A DNA stretch of 64,000 nucleotides, taken from positions 62,001-126,000 of the forward strand of contig CALGTD010000137.1 in NCBI GenBank assembly GCA_937901895.1, given 5' to 3'. Shown piece after piece: positions 16,377 through 24,887 of this stretch (positions within the stretch are counted from its first letter, which is position 1; every line of letters begins with the position of its first letter). Below the pieces are notes generated by a model. The model was not told the DNA's origin. It searched no databases and was given only the letters and a program-made list of their open reading frames with translations. The position numbers and the translations under genes are program-made. The stretch comes from an uncultured Spartobacteria bacterium (GTDB taxonomy: Bacteria > Verrucomicrobiota > Verrucomicrobiia > Chthoniobacterales > JAATET01).

Positions 16377-17084
16377 TCAGGAAAAGTCCATCCACAGTGC
16401 CTGACGAAAACAAAAGCGGCGCTGGTGTTCGAAGTGCGTCCAGCCCGCGCGCCGCGCCATGGCAGCCATTTCCTGGAACGAGAAGGCGCGGCGCACGGAG
16501 ATGCGGGCGTCGTGACGAGTCATCGGCTCGCGCATCCACAGTGTCGTGAGCAGGTCCACCCCGAGAGTGCCCGCGGTGCAACGCCGGAGGTCGGTGACGA
16601 GAACGTGTTTCCGCGAAAGACCGGCGGCCCGACGAAGAACAAGGGCCGCGTCGTCGTCGCTGAAGTGATGCAGCGCGAGCGAGCAAAGGACGATATCCCA
16701 GATTCGCTCCTCGCCAAAGTTGCGAATGTCCGCGCAGTGAAACCGGATGTCTGGTGGCGCGTTTCGTCGCGCGATCTCGAGCGTGGAGGACTGTGCATCG
16801 ACGGCGTCGATCTCCACTTCGATCCGGCGTTCCGAGGCAAGTCGGGAAACGAGACGCGGAATATCCCCGGCGCCCGTCGCGAGATCCAGAATCCTCCACC
16901 GGCGACCAGGGTCCAGGCGGGCAGAAAGAAATTCACGGACGATCGCGTGGCTCCCGAACAACCGATTGAGCGTGACGAGATTTGCGAGGTCGCGCTCGAG
17001 TTCGGGCGTCACGGGCTGCTCGAGGTCCATCTGCTCCCGGACCGCAGGGTCGAACGTCCGCCGCGTCATCGTGTGGAGCGCCAC
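16377..17084 (-). CDS. Class I SAM-dependent methyltransferase
   Basis: 235 residues with a Rossmann-type SAM site (ILDLATGAGDIPRLV, about 65-79), the acidic residue of motif II in EIDAVDAQ and a post-motif region LALHHFSDDDAALVLRRAA. Small-molecule methyltransferases of this UbiE/TcmJ-like type act on quinones, lipids or secondary metabolites; the substrate cannot be inferred. It sits between pgeF and yicC on the minus strand with gaps of about 46 and 36 bases. A second in-frame ATG lies 5 codons later. Confidence 0.82.
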   Translation of the reverse strand: MALHTMTRRTFDPAVREQMDLEQPVTPELERDLANLVTLNRLFGSHAIVREFLSARLDPGRRWRILDLATGAGDIPRLVSRLASERRIEVEIDAVDAQSSTLEIARRNAPPDIRFHCADIRNFGEERIWDIVLCSLALHHFSDDDAALVLRRAAGLSRKHVLVTDLRRCTAGTLGVDLLTTLWMREPMTRHDARISVRRAFSFQEMAAMARRAGWTHFEHQRRFCFRQALWMDFS

Positions 17085-17130
17085 ATGCGAGCGGCAGGCC
17101 GGTGTCCGGAGTCACGGCAGATGGCGGGAG

Positions 17131-17790
17131 TCATCCGCGCAGGGCGAGAGCTGCGAGCATGCGACCCGTGCGGCCTTTCTCGCGGCGGTAGGAATAGTAG
17201 CGGTCGGGCTGGCTGGCGGTGCAGATGCCGGCATCGTGAAAACGCCGGATACCGCATTCGCGGGCCTGCGCGGCGATCGTGGACGCAAAGTCGATCTCGT
17301 AGTGCGGCGGGCGGATGCACGGGCTGACCACGACCACCAGATCGCCGGCGGTGGATCCGTAGTGCTCGTTCAGCGCGCGGACCGATGCGGCGAGAATGTT
17401 GGCTTCCGTGCCCTTTCTGCCGGAGTGAGCGAGTGCGATTGCCCGGTGGACGGGATCGAGGAGAAAAATCGCGGCGCAATCGGCGACGTAAATGCCGAGG
17501 GTGACGTGGGCGGAGTTTGTCGCGAGCGCGTCCGCGCCGGGGGCGGGACGGGAGGTCGGAGCGTCGACGATGGCAACCTTTGCACCGTGGACCTGCTCCG
17601 CATAGGAGCGCGGCGGAAACCCCAGCGCGTCGAGCCGTGCGTCGTGGGCCGGGCGAAGCCTCGCGAGAACCTCGTCACGCTCGCCGTCGATTTCGATTCC
17701 AGGAATTCGCGGGACGAACGCGGCGCGCACACAGGAAAGCTCCTCGAGTGCGGGGAACGTCTCGACGGCGGGGAGCGAGGCGACGGTCAT
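17131..17790 (-). CDS. pgeF: Peptidoglycan editing factor, YfiH/laccase-domain family
   Basis: 219-residue protein with the three-part metal site of the family: His in EQVHG, Cys in YVADCAAI and His in ALAHSGRKGT. Further conserved parts are GADALATN and CIRPPHYEID. In E. coli the protein removes wrongly placed L-Ser from peptidoglycan precursors; other members act on purine nucleosides or phenolics. It lies 8 bases after the TolC-like gene in the same direction. The usual AHAGWRGT is here AHSGRKGT, a mild divergence. Confidence 0.9.
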   Translation of the reverse strand: MTVASLPAVETFPALEELSCVRAAFVPRIPGIEIDGERDEVLARLRPAHDARLDALGFPPRSYAEQVHGAKVAIVDAPTSRPAPGADALATNSAHVTLGIYVADCAAIFLLDPVHRAIALAHSGRKGTEANILAASVRALNEHYGSTAGDLVVVVSPCIRPPHYEIDFASTIAAQARECGIRRFHDAGICTASQPDRYYSYRREKGRTGRMLAALALRG

Positions 17791-17798
17791 TGCCGCGA

Positions 17799-19850
17799 TC
17801 AGAAAATTCCGAGGAACTTTCCGCGCTTCGGTTTCGGAGTCGGCTCGGGCTCTCCGGACTTCTTCCGCTTGTTCGCCTCGATGATTTCGCTCGCCTTGAC
17901 GGTGCGTTTCGCCGCCGGGGTGGGCGACGCCTTTGCGCCAGGCGCGTTGGCGGCGAGACCTTCGATCGGGTCCTCGTTACGGAGCTTGCCGGGAAGCGGC
18001 GGCTGCGGTGCGGTGGGATCGGTGATCTTTTTGAACTTCGAGCGCTCGCGGGGCGTGAGGGGATCGTCGAAGATCTCCTCGTATTGCGCGTCGAGAGAGA
18101 GCGCGAGGTCGTAGTTGGCCATCGCGGCGAGATAGTCGTAGCGGGCCTGCAGCACGGTGGTCTGCGCCTGGAGGAGCTGAACCTGCGCATTGAGGACGTC
18201 GAGCTGGGTGCCGGCGCCGGCGTCGAGGCGTTCCTGCGAAAGGCGGAGGGCCTCGGTGGCCTGAACGACGCTGGCCTGCTGACTTTCGAGCGTTTCCTCG
18301 GCCGTCTGCAGATTCGAAATGGCCTGCTGGACGTCAAAGATGACCTGCCGGACGGAGTTGTCGTAATTGATCGCGGCCTGCTCGAGCTGGGCACGGGCCT
18401 GCGCAACCAGGCCTGCGGTTTCCAGACCATCGAAGATGGCCCAGCTTCCGTTGAAGCCGAAGGACCAGCCCTGCGTGACCTCGCCGAGATTCTGATAGGC
18501 GCTGTTGTTCTGCCATCCGTAGCCGGCGGTGCCTGTCACGGTGGGGAGATAACCGGCGAACTGGACGCGGACGTTCTGCGCGTTGGCGAGAATGTTCCGT
18601 CGCTGGGCCTTGAGCGCGGGACTGCGCTCGATCGCGATGCGAATGGACTCGTCGGGGTTGATGACGCGGGGGTTGTAGGGCAGCGTGCCGACGACGTTGA
18701 ACGGGACCTCGCTGGGCTTCTTCGTCTTGTAGTCCATGCCGAGGACCTGAACGAGGTTGTATTGGGAGATGCGCAGGTTGTTGAGTGCGCTGATGAGCGG
18801 CGGCTTCGCGTTGGCGAGGGCGACCTGTGCCTGCAGGACATTGAAACGCGGAACGGTGCCGGCTTCGTAGCGGTTTTCCTGATCGGTGAGTTGCTCCTGG
18901 AGGAGGTTCACCGATTGCTGCTGGGCGACGACGAGGGCGCGGTTGAGGATGACCTGGTAGAAGGCGAGCTTCACGTTTGCGATCGTCTGGTCGATCGTCT
19001 GGCGCAGGGCGAAGTAGGCGCTGTCCTCGATGAACTGCGCCGACCGGATGCCCGCGATCGCGCCGCCGCCGTCGTAGAGCAGCTGACTGGCCTGGAAGCC
19101 GACACTCCACGACTTGTCGTTCACGTAGGTGGAACCGCCACGCAGGCCGCTGAAGTCGATGGGAATCATCTCGCCGTTCGGGCCGGGGATGAGGATCTCG
19201 CCGCCACCGCCGCTGGAAGGACGCTTCGGGTCCACGAGCGAGCGGGCCTGCTGCTGGTAGGCTGAGGTGGCGGTGATGTGCGGAAGGATCTGCGAGCGGA
19301 CCTGGATCAACTGGCCACGTGTCAGGCGGATCTGCTCGATCGCATTGAGAATGTCGGGATTCTGGTTGAGCGCGGTATTGATCGCCTCATCCAGCGTGAG
19401 ATCGGGAACGTTCGGATTGCGCTGGCTCTTGGCGAAGGCCTGGATCTGGGCAATGGCCTCGGCGTTGAGCTTTTCGATCGTTTCCTTGCTCGGTTCGATG
19501 TTGTCCAGGGTGCGCGGAACGTCGGGCACCGGCGCGGGCGGCGGACCCGGATCCGCAAGCTGGGGATCGAGATCGGGCTCGATGGGTGCGCCGTCCTCGG
19601 GCTGCGGCGTCGGCGGTGGCTTGATGGCAGGATCGTCGAGCACCGCTTCGTAGGTCGGCGGCTCGGCGGGTTCGACAGTGTCTCCCGGAAGCGTCGCAGA
19701 ATATGTGGGCGAACCCGGTGCCGGCGTGGGAGTTGGCGTGGGCGCAGGAGTGGGAGTCGGTGTGGGTGCCGGCGCGGGAGCGGTCGACGGATCTTGTGCG
19801 AAGGCGGATGCAGCAAGGGCGGCAGCCAGCGCGACGGAACGGAAAATCAT
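17799..19850 (-). CDS. TolC-family outer-membrane efflux protein with long Pro/Thr-rich N-terminal extension
   Basis: 683 residues. A signal peptide (MIFRSVALAAALAASAFA) leads into about 90 residues of Pro/Ala/Thr-rich low complexity, then the OEP repeats: TLDEAINTALNQNPDI in the first half and IRIAIERSPALKAQRRN and IAVLQA-like coiled-coil segments in the second (for example LRLSQERLDAGAGTQLDVLNAQ). It forms an outer-membrane and periplasmic channel for tripartite efflux or type I secretion. Its start overlaps the marR stop as ATGA, so it is probably controlled by that regulator. No membrane-fusion or inner-membrane pump gene is adjacent. The C-terminus is rich in Lys/Pro. Confidence 0.92.
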   Translation of the reverse strand: MIFRSVALAAALAASAFAQDPSTAPAPAPTPTPTPAPTPTPTPAPGSPTYSATLPGDTVEPAEPPTYEAVLDDPAIKPPPTPQPEDGAPIEPDLDPQLADPGPPPAPVPDVPRTLDNIEPSKETIEKLNAEAIAQIQAFAKSQRNPNVPDLTLDEAINTALNQNPDILNAIEQIRLTRGQLIQVRSQILPHITATSAYQQQARSLVDPKRPSSGGGGEILIPGPNGEMIPIDFSGLRGGSTYVNDKSWSVGFQASQLLYDGGGAIAGIRSAQFIEDSAYFALRQTIDQTIANVKLAFYQVILNRALVVAQQQSVNLLQEQLTDQENRYEAGTVPRFNVLQAQVALANAKPPLISALNNLRISQYNLVQVLGMDYKTKKPSEVPFNVVGTLPYNPRVINPDESIRIAIERSPALKAQRRNILANAQNVRVQFAGYLPTVTGTAGYGWQNNSAYQNLGEVTQGWSFGFNGSWAIFDGLETAGLVAQARAQLEQAAINYDNSVRQVIFDVQQAISNLQTAEETLESQQASVVQATEALRLSQERLDAGAGTQLDVLNAQVQLLQAQTTVLQARYDYLAAMANYDLALSLDAQYEEIFDDPLTPRERSKFKKITDPTAPQPPLPGKLRNEDPIEGLAANAPGAKASPTPAAKRTVKASEIIEANKRKKSGEPEPTPKPKRGKFLGIF

Positions 19851-20320
19851 GAGCGGGATGTGCTGGGTTGGCTTTGGCAGTAGGCGATGATCTTCGTGTA
19901 GATCTGGAGCCACATTCGCTGTTCTTCGGCGGTGAGTTCCCCAAGGACGTTGTTCAATCGCTCGATCATGTCCTGACGCATGACCTCGACGAGGGCGCGT
20001 CCTTTGGAAGTGATACGCACAAGCACCTTTCGGCGGTCGTTTGGGGAAGTGGTGCGCTCGACGTAGCCGAGTTTCTCGAGTCGATCGACGAGTCCGGTCG
20101 CAGCGGCAGTGGTGTGATTCATCTTGTCCGCGATCTCCGACATGCTCAGCACTTCATCGGCACCGACCTGTCCCAGAAGAAAAAATTGCGGGAACGAGAC
20201 CTGGCCTTCTGCCAGTGCCGAAGAGAGCTGAAACATCAGCAATCGATGCAACGTCAGCAAAATGTCTGCCAGCTGGACCACTTCTTGCGGGCTGATGCCG
20301 CGTTGCTCAAGAATCTTCAT
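19847..20320 (-). CDS. MarR-family transcriptional regulator
   Basis: 157 residues from the ATG before KILEQRGISPQEV; an alternative TTG start 17 codons upstream would overlap the end of moeA. The winged helix-turn-helix is visible in MSEIADKMNHTTAAATGLVDRLEKLGYVER followed by the wing SPNDRRKVLVRIT (DRR is a MarR hallmark). The stop overlaps the start of the TolC-like gene, giving a regulator-effector unit. It probably represses its own operon and responds to a small ligand; a candidate operator lies just upstream. Confidence 0.9.
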   Translation of the reverse strand: MKILEQRGISPQEVVQLADILLTLHRLLMFQLSSALAEGQVSFPQFFLLGQVGADEVLSMSEIADKMNHTTAAATGLVDRLEKLGYVERTTSPNDRRKVLVRITSKGRALVEVMRQDMIERLNNVLGELTAEEQRMWLQIYTKIIAYCQSQPSTSRS

Positions 20321-20325
20321 CTGAT

Positions 20326-20359
20326 TTCTTAACGGGGTTGAAAATAAGCGATTCTTAAC
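20326..20359 (-). promoter_or_regulatory. Candidate operator/promoter region of marR
   Basis: AT-rich stretch between moeA and marR that holds two direct copies of GTTAAGAA on the minus strand (20359-20352 and 20333-20326, 26 bases apart); the first is part of an imperfect inverted repeat TAAG-N5-CTTA. MarR proteins often bind such repeats near their own start. The assignment is an inference. Confidence 0.35.
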
Positions 20360-21542
20360 TACATGCGTCAACCGAAAAGACGAGAACTTCGATAGGCGTT
20401 TCGGCGGGCAATGTAGCGTTTGGGTTCAGGCGCGCGATGGCGTTGGAGGCGGCCAGAGCGGCGAGTCCGTGGGATTGCTGGACCTGGGCGGGGTGGAAAT
20501 GGCCGTCGCGGACGGTTCCGCGCAGGTAATGCGGGCGCGACCCGGGATTGGATGCCGGGGAGGCCAGTGGGACGTGCAAGTGTCTTGGGAGAGCGGACTG
20601 CCGGTTTGTGCCTCCCAGGCGAAGAAGTGCCGGGCGAACGAAGAGCGTGGCGGCGACGAAAGAGGAGACGGGATTGCCGGGGAGCCCGAAAATCAATCGA
20701 TGTTCCCAACGAGCGAACAGCAGCGGCCTGCCGGGCTTGATGTCGACCTTCCAGAAAATGCGCTCCGCACCGAGCCGGTCCAGAGCGGCATGGACCGGGT
20801 CGTGATCGCCCACGGAGGCGCCTCCGCTCAACACCAACACGTCAGCGTCGGCCAGGGAACCCAACGTCTCCGCGAGCGTGACGGGGTCGTCCGGCGAATG
20901 CCTGGTGGCGCAGATGGTCCCGATGTCGCCGAGCATGGCGGCGAGCATTGGAGTGTTGGAGTCGATGGATTCCCCAGGTGCGGGGACGGCTCCGGCGGGG
21001 AGCAACTCATCGCCCGTGGAAACGATGCCGATTCGCGGAAGCCGGTGCACTTCGATTTCCACAATTCCAATCGAAACCAGCAGTCCGATGCGCGCGGCGT
21101 TGATGAGGTCACCGGCGTGCAGCACGGTCTGCCCCGCGCATAGATCGCCGCCGCGCGGGCGGATGAATTCACCCGGTGCCACCTCGCACCGGACGCGAAT
21201 GCGATTTCCGATGCGCTCGACATCCTCCTGCATGACGACGGAGTTTGCGCCGGAGGGAACCGGCGCGCCGGTGAAAATTCGCACCGCCTCTCCTTCGCCG
21301 ACGTGCAGGTTTCGGTCGCGTCCCGCCGGCTGTTCCCCGGTGATGCGCAACTCGTCCGTCGCGTCCTCTGCGCGGATCGCATACCCGTCCATCGCCGACT
21401 GGTTGAACCGCGGCAGGTCGATCGGGGAATGCACATCCACCGCGGCGCGGCGACGAAGCGCACAAGCCACAGGAAGGCGCTCCGGCGGCAGCGGTGTTGC
21501 CGCTGCGAGGATTCGTTCGATCGCCTCGCTCTCGGAAATCAC
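20355..21542 (-). CDS. moeA: Molybdopterin molybdenumtransferase
   Basis: Inserts molybdate into adenylylated molybdopterin in molybdenum-cofactor synthesis. The 395-residue protein has the MoeA pattern: FNQSAMDGYAIRAED near the N-terminus, FTGAPVPSGANSVVMQED, STGDELLPAG, LSGGASVGDHD and FGLPGNPVSSF. No other moa or moe genes are in the window. Its ATG overlaps the stop of the upstream lipoprotein gene as ATGA, and marR follows 34 bases downstream. Confidence 0.95.
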   Translation of the reverse strand: MISESEAIERILAAATPLPPERLPVACALRRRAAVDVHSPIDLPRFNQSAMDGYAIRAEDATDELRITGEQPAGRDRNLHVGEGEAVRIFTGAPVPSGANSVVMQEDVERIGNRIRVRCEVAPGEFIRPRGGDLCAGQTVLHAGDLINAARIGLLVSIGIVEIEVHRLPRIGIVSTGDELLPAGAVPAPGESIDSNTPMLAAMLGDIGTICATRHSPDDPVTLAETLGSLADADVLVLSGGASVGDHDPVHAALDRLGAERIFWKVDIKPGRPLLFARWEHRLIFGLPGNPVSSFVAATLFVRPALLRLGGTNRQSALPRHLHVPLASPASNPGSRPHYLRGTVRDGHFHPAQVQQSHGLAALAASNAIARLNPNATLPAETPIEVLVFSVDACS

Positions 21543-22271
21543 GGGGTTTCCGGCGAGTAGACGCGATCGCCGATCTGGGGTTTTCCTCCCTCGATGTCGG
21601 CGATGAAGAACGGAGGTTCGCGGTCCGCGGAAATCTTCAGCGAGCCGGTTTCGAGATCGTTGCCGACGGAGCGGACGACCAGTCCGACCGGAGGAATTGG
21701 GCCGCCCTGGGTATCAACAAGCGCATAGCCGGCCTGTTCGTTGACGAGCTGGATTCTCCCGATCCAACGCGGCGGGAGCGCGGCGGGCGGGGTTTTCTTG
21801 CGAGGAAAGATCGAATGCCACAGGCGGGAGAAAAGACCTTCACGCGGGGTGGGCACCATAATCACGTCGGAGGGCTTTTCCTCCGGTGTGGAACGGGCCT
21901 TCGGCGGAAAGATTTTTCCCCACGTCCTGCTCAGAAAATTTCCGGGTTTCGGAGTTGGAGAGGGGATCGGTGCCGGCGCGGCGGTGACGGTGGCTTCTTC
22001 GCCGGTCGCGGCTGCCTCGTCCGTTGGTTTGCTCCGTGCCGCCGCCTTCCGTGGTCACCGTGATGCGATAGACGGGCTGCGGTTGAAGAGGTGTGGGTTC
22101 AGGGGCGGGGGACGGGGCCCCCGGTGGTGTTTCCGCCGCGGATTCCTGCGACGCAGCCATCTCGGCAGGGGCCGATTTTCGCGTTGCACAACCGGGGGCG
22201 AAAAGCAGGGCGATCGCGAGGATTGCGGCGATCCAATGCTGCAGGGCGACGGGATGTGGTTGGGACTCCAT
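21539..22271 (-). pseudogene. Proline-rich lipoprotein, interrupted by an apparent frameshift
   Basis: The first part (from 22271) has a lipoprotein signal peptide ending LLFAPGC and continues to about TTEGGGTEQTN. Near 22022-22030 the natural continuation moves to another frame: removing one base (for instance one G of the GG in AACGGACGAG) joins it to DEAAATGEEATV and a frame that stays open to the stop at 21539. The downstream part contains two copies of a motif, SRTWGKIFPPK and SRLWHSIFPRK, one before and one after the only plausible internal start (GTG at 21865), which argues for one about 244-residue protein. It could be a true mutation or a sequence error. The family is not recognised. 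It precedes moeA with an ATGA overlap. Confidence 0.65.
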
Positions 22272-22361
22272 CGGCGCGGGGAAGTATTCCGGGGAACGTG
22301 AGGCGAATCAAGGTCGCGGATTTTTGCAACTTCCGCGAAGGCCGGCGGTTCATTCCGGAGT

Positions 22362-22766
22362 ATGAAACTTGATTCTCCCATTCGTTTGTTTGCCATCGCT
22401 TGCACGGCCGTCGCGTTTTCCGCTTCCACCGTTCAGGCGCAAAGTCCGGACGGCGGCGCCGCCCGCAAGCCCCCCACGGTCGAGGAACGCCTCGATCGGA
22501 TGAAGAAGGATCTCGAACTCTCCGAGGAGCAGGTCGCAAAGCTCAAGCCGATCCTCGAGGACGTGCAGACCAAGATGACCAAGCTGCGCGAGGAAGCCGG
22601 CGACGATGTCAACGCGAGGCGCGAACAGGGTCGCAAGCTCTGGGACGAGATGCGCGCGAAGATCGATGAGGTTCTCACGCCCGAGCAGAAGGAAAAGGCG
22701 GAGAAGCTCCGTTCCGAGCGTCGCGGCAGCCGCCCGAATGCGGACGCTGGCGCGAAAAAGGACTGA
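22362..22766 (+). CDS. Small periplasmic Spy/CpxP-like protein
   Basis: 134 residues. The signal peptide ends near STVQAQ. The mature part is helical and highly charged, with two LTxxQ-like segments: LELSEEQVAKLKPIL and VLTPEQKEKAEKL. This pattern is seen in Spy/CpxP-type proteins that bind misfolded proteins or metal in the periplasm, but many uncharacterised verrucomicrobial proteins share it, so the function is uncertain. A terminator follows directly. Confidence 0.7.
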   Translation: MKLDSPIRLFAIACTAVAFSASTVQAQSPDGGAARKPPTVEERLDRMKKDLELSEEQVAKLKPILEDVQTKMTKLREEAGDDVNARREQGRKLWDEMRAKIDEVLTPEQKEKAEKLRSERRGSRPNADAGAKKD

Positions 22767-22787
22767 CCGTTCTCTGGAAAAGGGACA

Positions 22788-22830
22788 AGGCGGTTCCGAG
22801 GGTAGGGGTTGCTCCGGAACCGCCTTTGCC
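22788..22830 (+). terminator. Intrinsic terminator after the Spy-like gene
   Basis: A 12-base-pair stem (AAGGCGGTTCCG paired with CGGAACCGCCTT) with a 14-base loop, followed by TTGCCTTTTG. The T-rich tail is interrupted but present. It may also serve the convergent rlmH gene. Confidence 0.75.
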
Positions 22831-22840
22831 TTTTGTGGAA

Positions 22841-23275
22841 TCAATCGCGGTGATACGGCGTGCCGCGCAGGATTCCATAGGCGCGGTAGATTTGCTCGAG
22901 CGTCACGAGCAGCGCGAGTTCATGCTGCAGCGTGAAACGGCTCACCCCCAGCAAGAGATCCGCCTGCTTGCGCACCCTCTCGGAGTGTCCGTCCGCTCCG
23001 CCCACAAGCACGGCAACATTCTTCACGCCGTGCAGTTCGAGATCGCCGACGACGCGTGAAAATTCCGGGCTCGTGAGCTGCCGTCCGCGCTCATCCATCA
23101 CGATCCGGTGGCATCCTTCCGACCGCTCCAGCAGAGCGAGACCCTCGTCGCCCCCTGCACGCAAGGGCGAAAATTCGATGGGTGCGAAATGCCGGATCCG
23201 GCCCAGATATTCCTCGATGCCCGCGCGGGCGAACGGCAGTTTCGGCCGGCCGATGGCGGCGATGGTCCATTTCAT
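22841..23275 (-). CDS. rlmH: 23S rRNA (pseudouridine1915-N3)-methyltransferase
   Basis: SPOUT-class methyltransferase that modifies helix 69 of 23S rRNA in the 70S ribosome. The 144-residue protein contains RIVMDERGRQLTSPEFS, the SAM-knot segment VLVGGADGHS, and the C-terminal signature EQIYRAYGILRGTPYH. Length is typical (about 155). It is divergent from rplM, with about 91 bases between the starts. Confidence 0.95.
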   Translation of the reverse strand: MKWTIAAIGRPKLPFARAGIEEYLGRIRHFAPIEFSPLRAGGDEGLALLERSEGCHRIVMDERGRQLTSPEFSRVVGDLELHGVKNVAVLVGGADGHSERVRKQADLLLGVSRFTLQHELALLVTLEQIYRAYGILRGTPYHRD

Positions 23276-23366
23276 CGGGGTTCAGCGCGCGATGACGCAG
23301 GTGGAAATTTCATGGATTAAGCGTTTGACAGAGCCGGCAGGTCGTGATGTCTTCTTGACCCTTTTC

Positions 23367-23795
23367 ATGAAGACCTTTTCGGCAAAAGCACAGGATGTGA
23401 ACCGCGCCTGGTGGGTGATCGACGCCAAGGACCAGATGCTCGGGCACGTCGCCGTTAAAGCCGCGACGCTCCTGCGCGGCAAGCACAAGGCGACGTTCAC
23501 GCCGCACGTGGATACCGGCGATTTCGTCGTCGTCATCAACGCGGATAAAGTCCGCATCGGCGGCAAGAAAGAGATTCAGAAAACCTACATGAGCTTCTCC
23601 GGATATGTGGGCGGCCACAAGTCCGAGACGTTCCGCGCCCGTCGCGAGCGTCGCCCCGAACTGCTCATCGAGCGTGCGGTGAAGGGAATGATCCCGCACA
23701 ACCGCCTTGGATCCGCGGCGTATCGCAAACTCAAGGTTTACCGCGGCTCGGAGCATCCGCATTCCGCGCAGAACCCGAAAGCCGTCTCCCTCTAA
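23367..23795 (+). CDS. rplM: 50S ribosomal protein L13
   Basis: 142-residue large-subunit protein. Family features are WWVIDAKDQMLGHVAVKAATLL near the start, HVDTGDFVVVINADKV, and the C-terminal KGMIPHNRLG and LKVYRGSEHPH. The open frame extends far upstream, but the ATG before KTFSAKAQDV gives the standard length. It is followed 9 bases later by rpsI, the usual bacterial pair. A TTGACA hexamer lies at 23325-23330 but has no good -10 partner. Confidence 0.97.
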   Translation: MKTFSAKAQDVNRAWWVIDAKDQMLGHVAVKAATLLRGKHKATFTPHVDTGDFVVVINADKVRIGGKKEIQKTYMSFSGYVGGHKSETFRARRERRPELLIERAVKGMIPHNRLGSAAYRKLKVYRGSEHPHSAQNPKAVSL

Positions 23796-23804
23796 GATTT
23801 TCCG

Positions 23805-24194
23805 ATGAGCAACGAATTCACCGCCACCGGTCGCCGCAAGACAGCGATTGCCAAGGTGTGGGCCACTCCCGGCACCGGCACGATCCGCGTCAACGACCGC
23901 GACTTCACCGATTATTTCCCCAGCCTTTCGATGCAGAATGACATTCTGCGTCCGCTCGAGCTGGTCAACAGCGTCCATTCCTTCGATGTGCGTGTGAGTG
24001 CCACCGGCGGTGGCATTCAGGGCCAGGCGGGCGCTCTGCGGCTCGCGCTTTCCCGCGTGCTGATCGAAATCAATCCCGAGCATCGTCCGGTCCTCAAGAA
24101 GGAAGGCATGCTCACCCGTGACCCGCGCATGAAGGAGCGCAAGAAGCCCGGCCAGCCCGGTGCCCGCAAGCGCTTCCAGTTCTCCAAGCGCTAA
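23805..24194 (+). CDS. rpsI: 30S ribosomal protein S9
   Basis: 129 residues. Starts with TATGRRKTAIAKVW and ends in the family's RKRFQFSKR tail, which reaches the P-site tRNA. LTRDPRMKERKKPGQPGARK is also standard. Second gene of the rplM-rpsI operon, followed by a strong terminator. Confidence 0.97.
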   Translation: MSNEFTATGRRKTAIAKVWATPGTGTIRVNDRDFTDYFPSLSMQNDILRPLELVNSVHSFDVRVSATGGGIQGQAGALRLALSRVLIEINPEHRPVLKKEGMLTRDPRMKERKKPGQPGARKRFQFSKR

Positions 24195-24223
24195 GGAGGA
24201 ACGAGAAATTTCCCTCCCGAGGA

Positions 24224-24260
24224 AAAAGGCCGGCTGTCCATCGTGGCAGCCGGCTTTTTC
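24224..24260 (+). terminator. Intrinsic terminator of rplM-rpsI
   Basis: Stem GCCGGCTG (24229-24236) paired with CAGCCGGC (24247-24254), extended by flanking A and T runs, followed by TTTTTCATTTT. It sits about 30 bases after the rpsI stop. Confidence 0.9.
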
Positions 24261-24317
24261 ATTTTCTGGAAGTTGGGAGTTGAGCGTGGGGCGCGAAGAG
24301 GAAACTCTGGCCCGGCC

Positions 24318-24845
24318 ATGAGAATGTATTTCGCTTGTTTGTGGATGTTCATCGCATGCGCTGTCGCGGTGGCTGCGGAGGGACCCGGGGAATTCGAGGT
24401 GGCGGGATTCCGGTTCCAGCGGCCCGACGACTGGGGCTGGGTTGCGCCGTCTGGAATGCGCAAGGCGCAGCTCTCCGTGCCGGGTGAGGGCGGGGCTGTG
24501 GCGGACGTCACGTTCTTCCACTTTGGACCCGGGCAGGGCGGTGGCCCGGAGGCGAACATCCGGCGCTGGGTTTCACAATTCGAAGGCGGGGCGGAGAATG
24601 CGATGCAGAAGACCGAGCAGTTCGGGAAGACCCGGACGTGGTTTGTCACCGCGTCGGGCACCTTCCAGAGCGGGATGCCTGGCGGTCCGACGACGCCGAT
24701 GGAAGGCTACGCATTGCGCGGGGCGATTCTCGAATCCCCGGGCGGCGACGTCTTCGTGAAAATGACGGGACCCGCCGCGGTGGTCGCCGGTGCTGCGGAG
24801 ACGTTCGACAGGATGATCGAGACAGCGGCGACTTCCGCCAAGTGA
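24318..24845 (+). CDS. Secreted protein of unknown function
   Basis: 175 residues from the ATG before RMYFACLW. The N-terminus is a signal peptide (FACLWMFIACAVAVAAE). The mature part starts FEVAGFRFQRPDDWGWVAP and has a beta-rich look with FRFQRPDDW and TWFVTASGTF segments, as in small secreted proteins with PsbP/LpqN-like folds, but I do not recognise the family firmly. No catalytic motif is visible. It lies between the ribosomal operon and the FmdB-like gene. Confidence 0.7.
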   Translation: MRMYFACLWMFIACAVAVAAEGPGEFEVAGFRFQRPDDWGWVAPSGMRKAQLSVPGEGGAVADVTFFHFGPGQGGGPEANIRRWVSQFEGGAENAMQKTEQFGKTRTWFVTASGTFQSGMPGGPTTPMEGYALRGAILESPGGDVFVKMTGPAAVVAGAAETFDRMIETAATSAK

Positions 24846-24887
24846 GCCCGCTTGCGCGATCGAGGCGAACTTCCTAGATTCCGCTTC

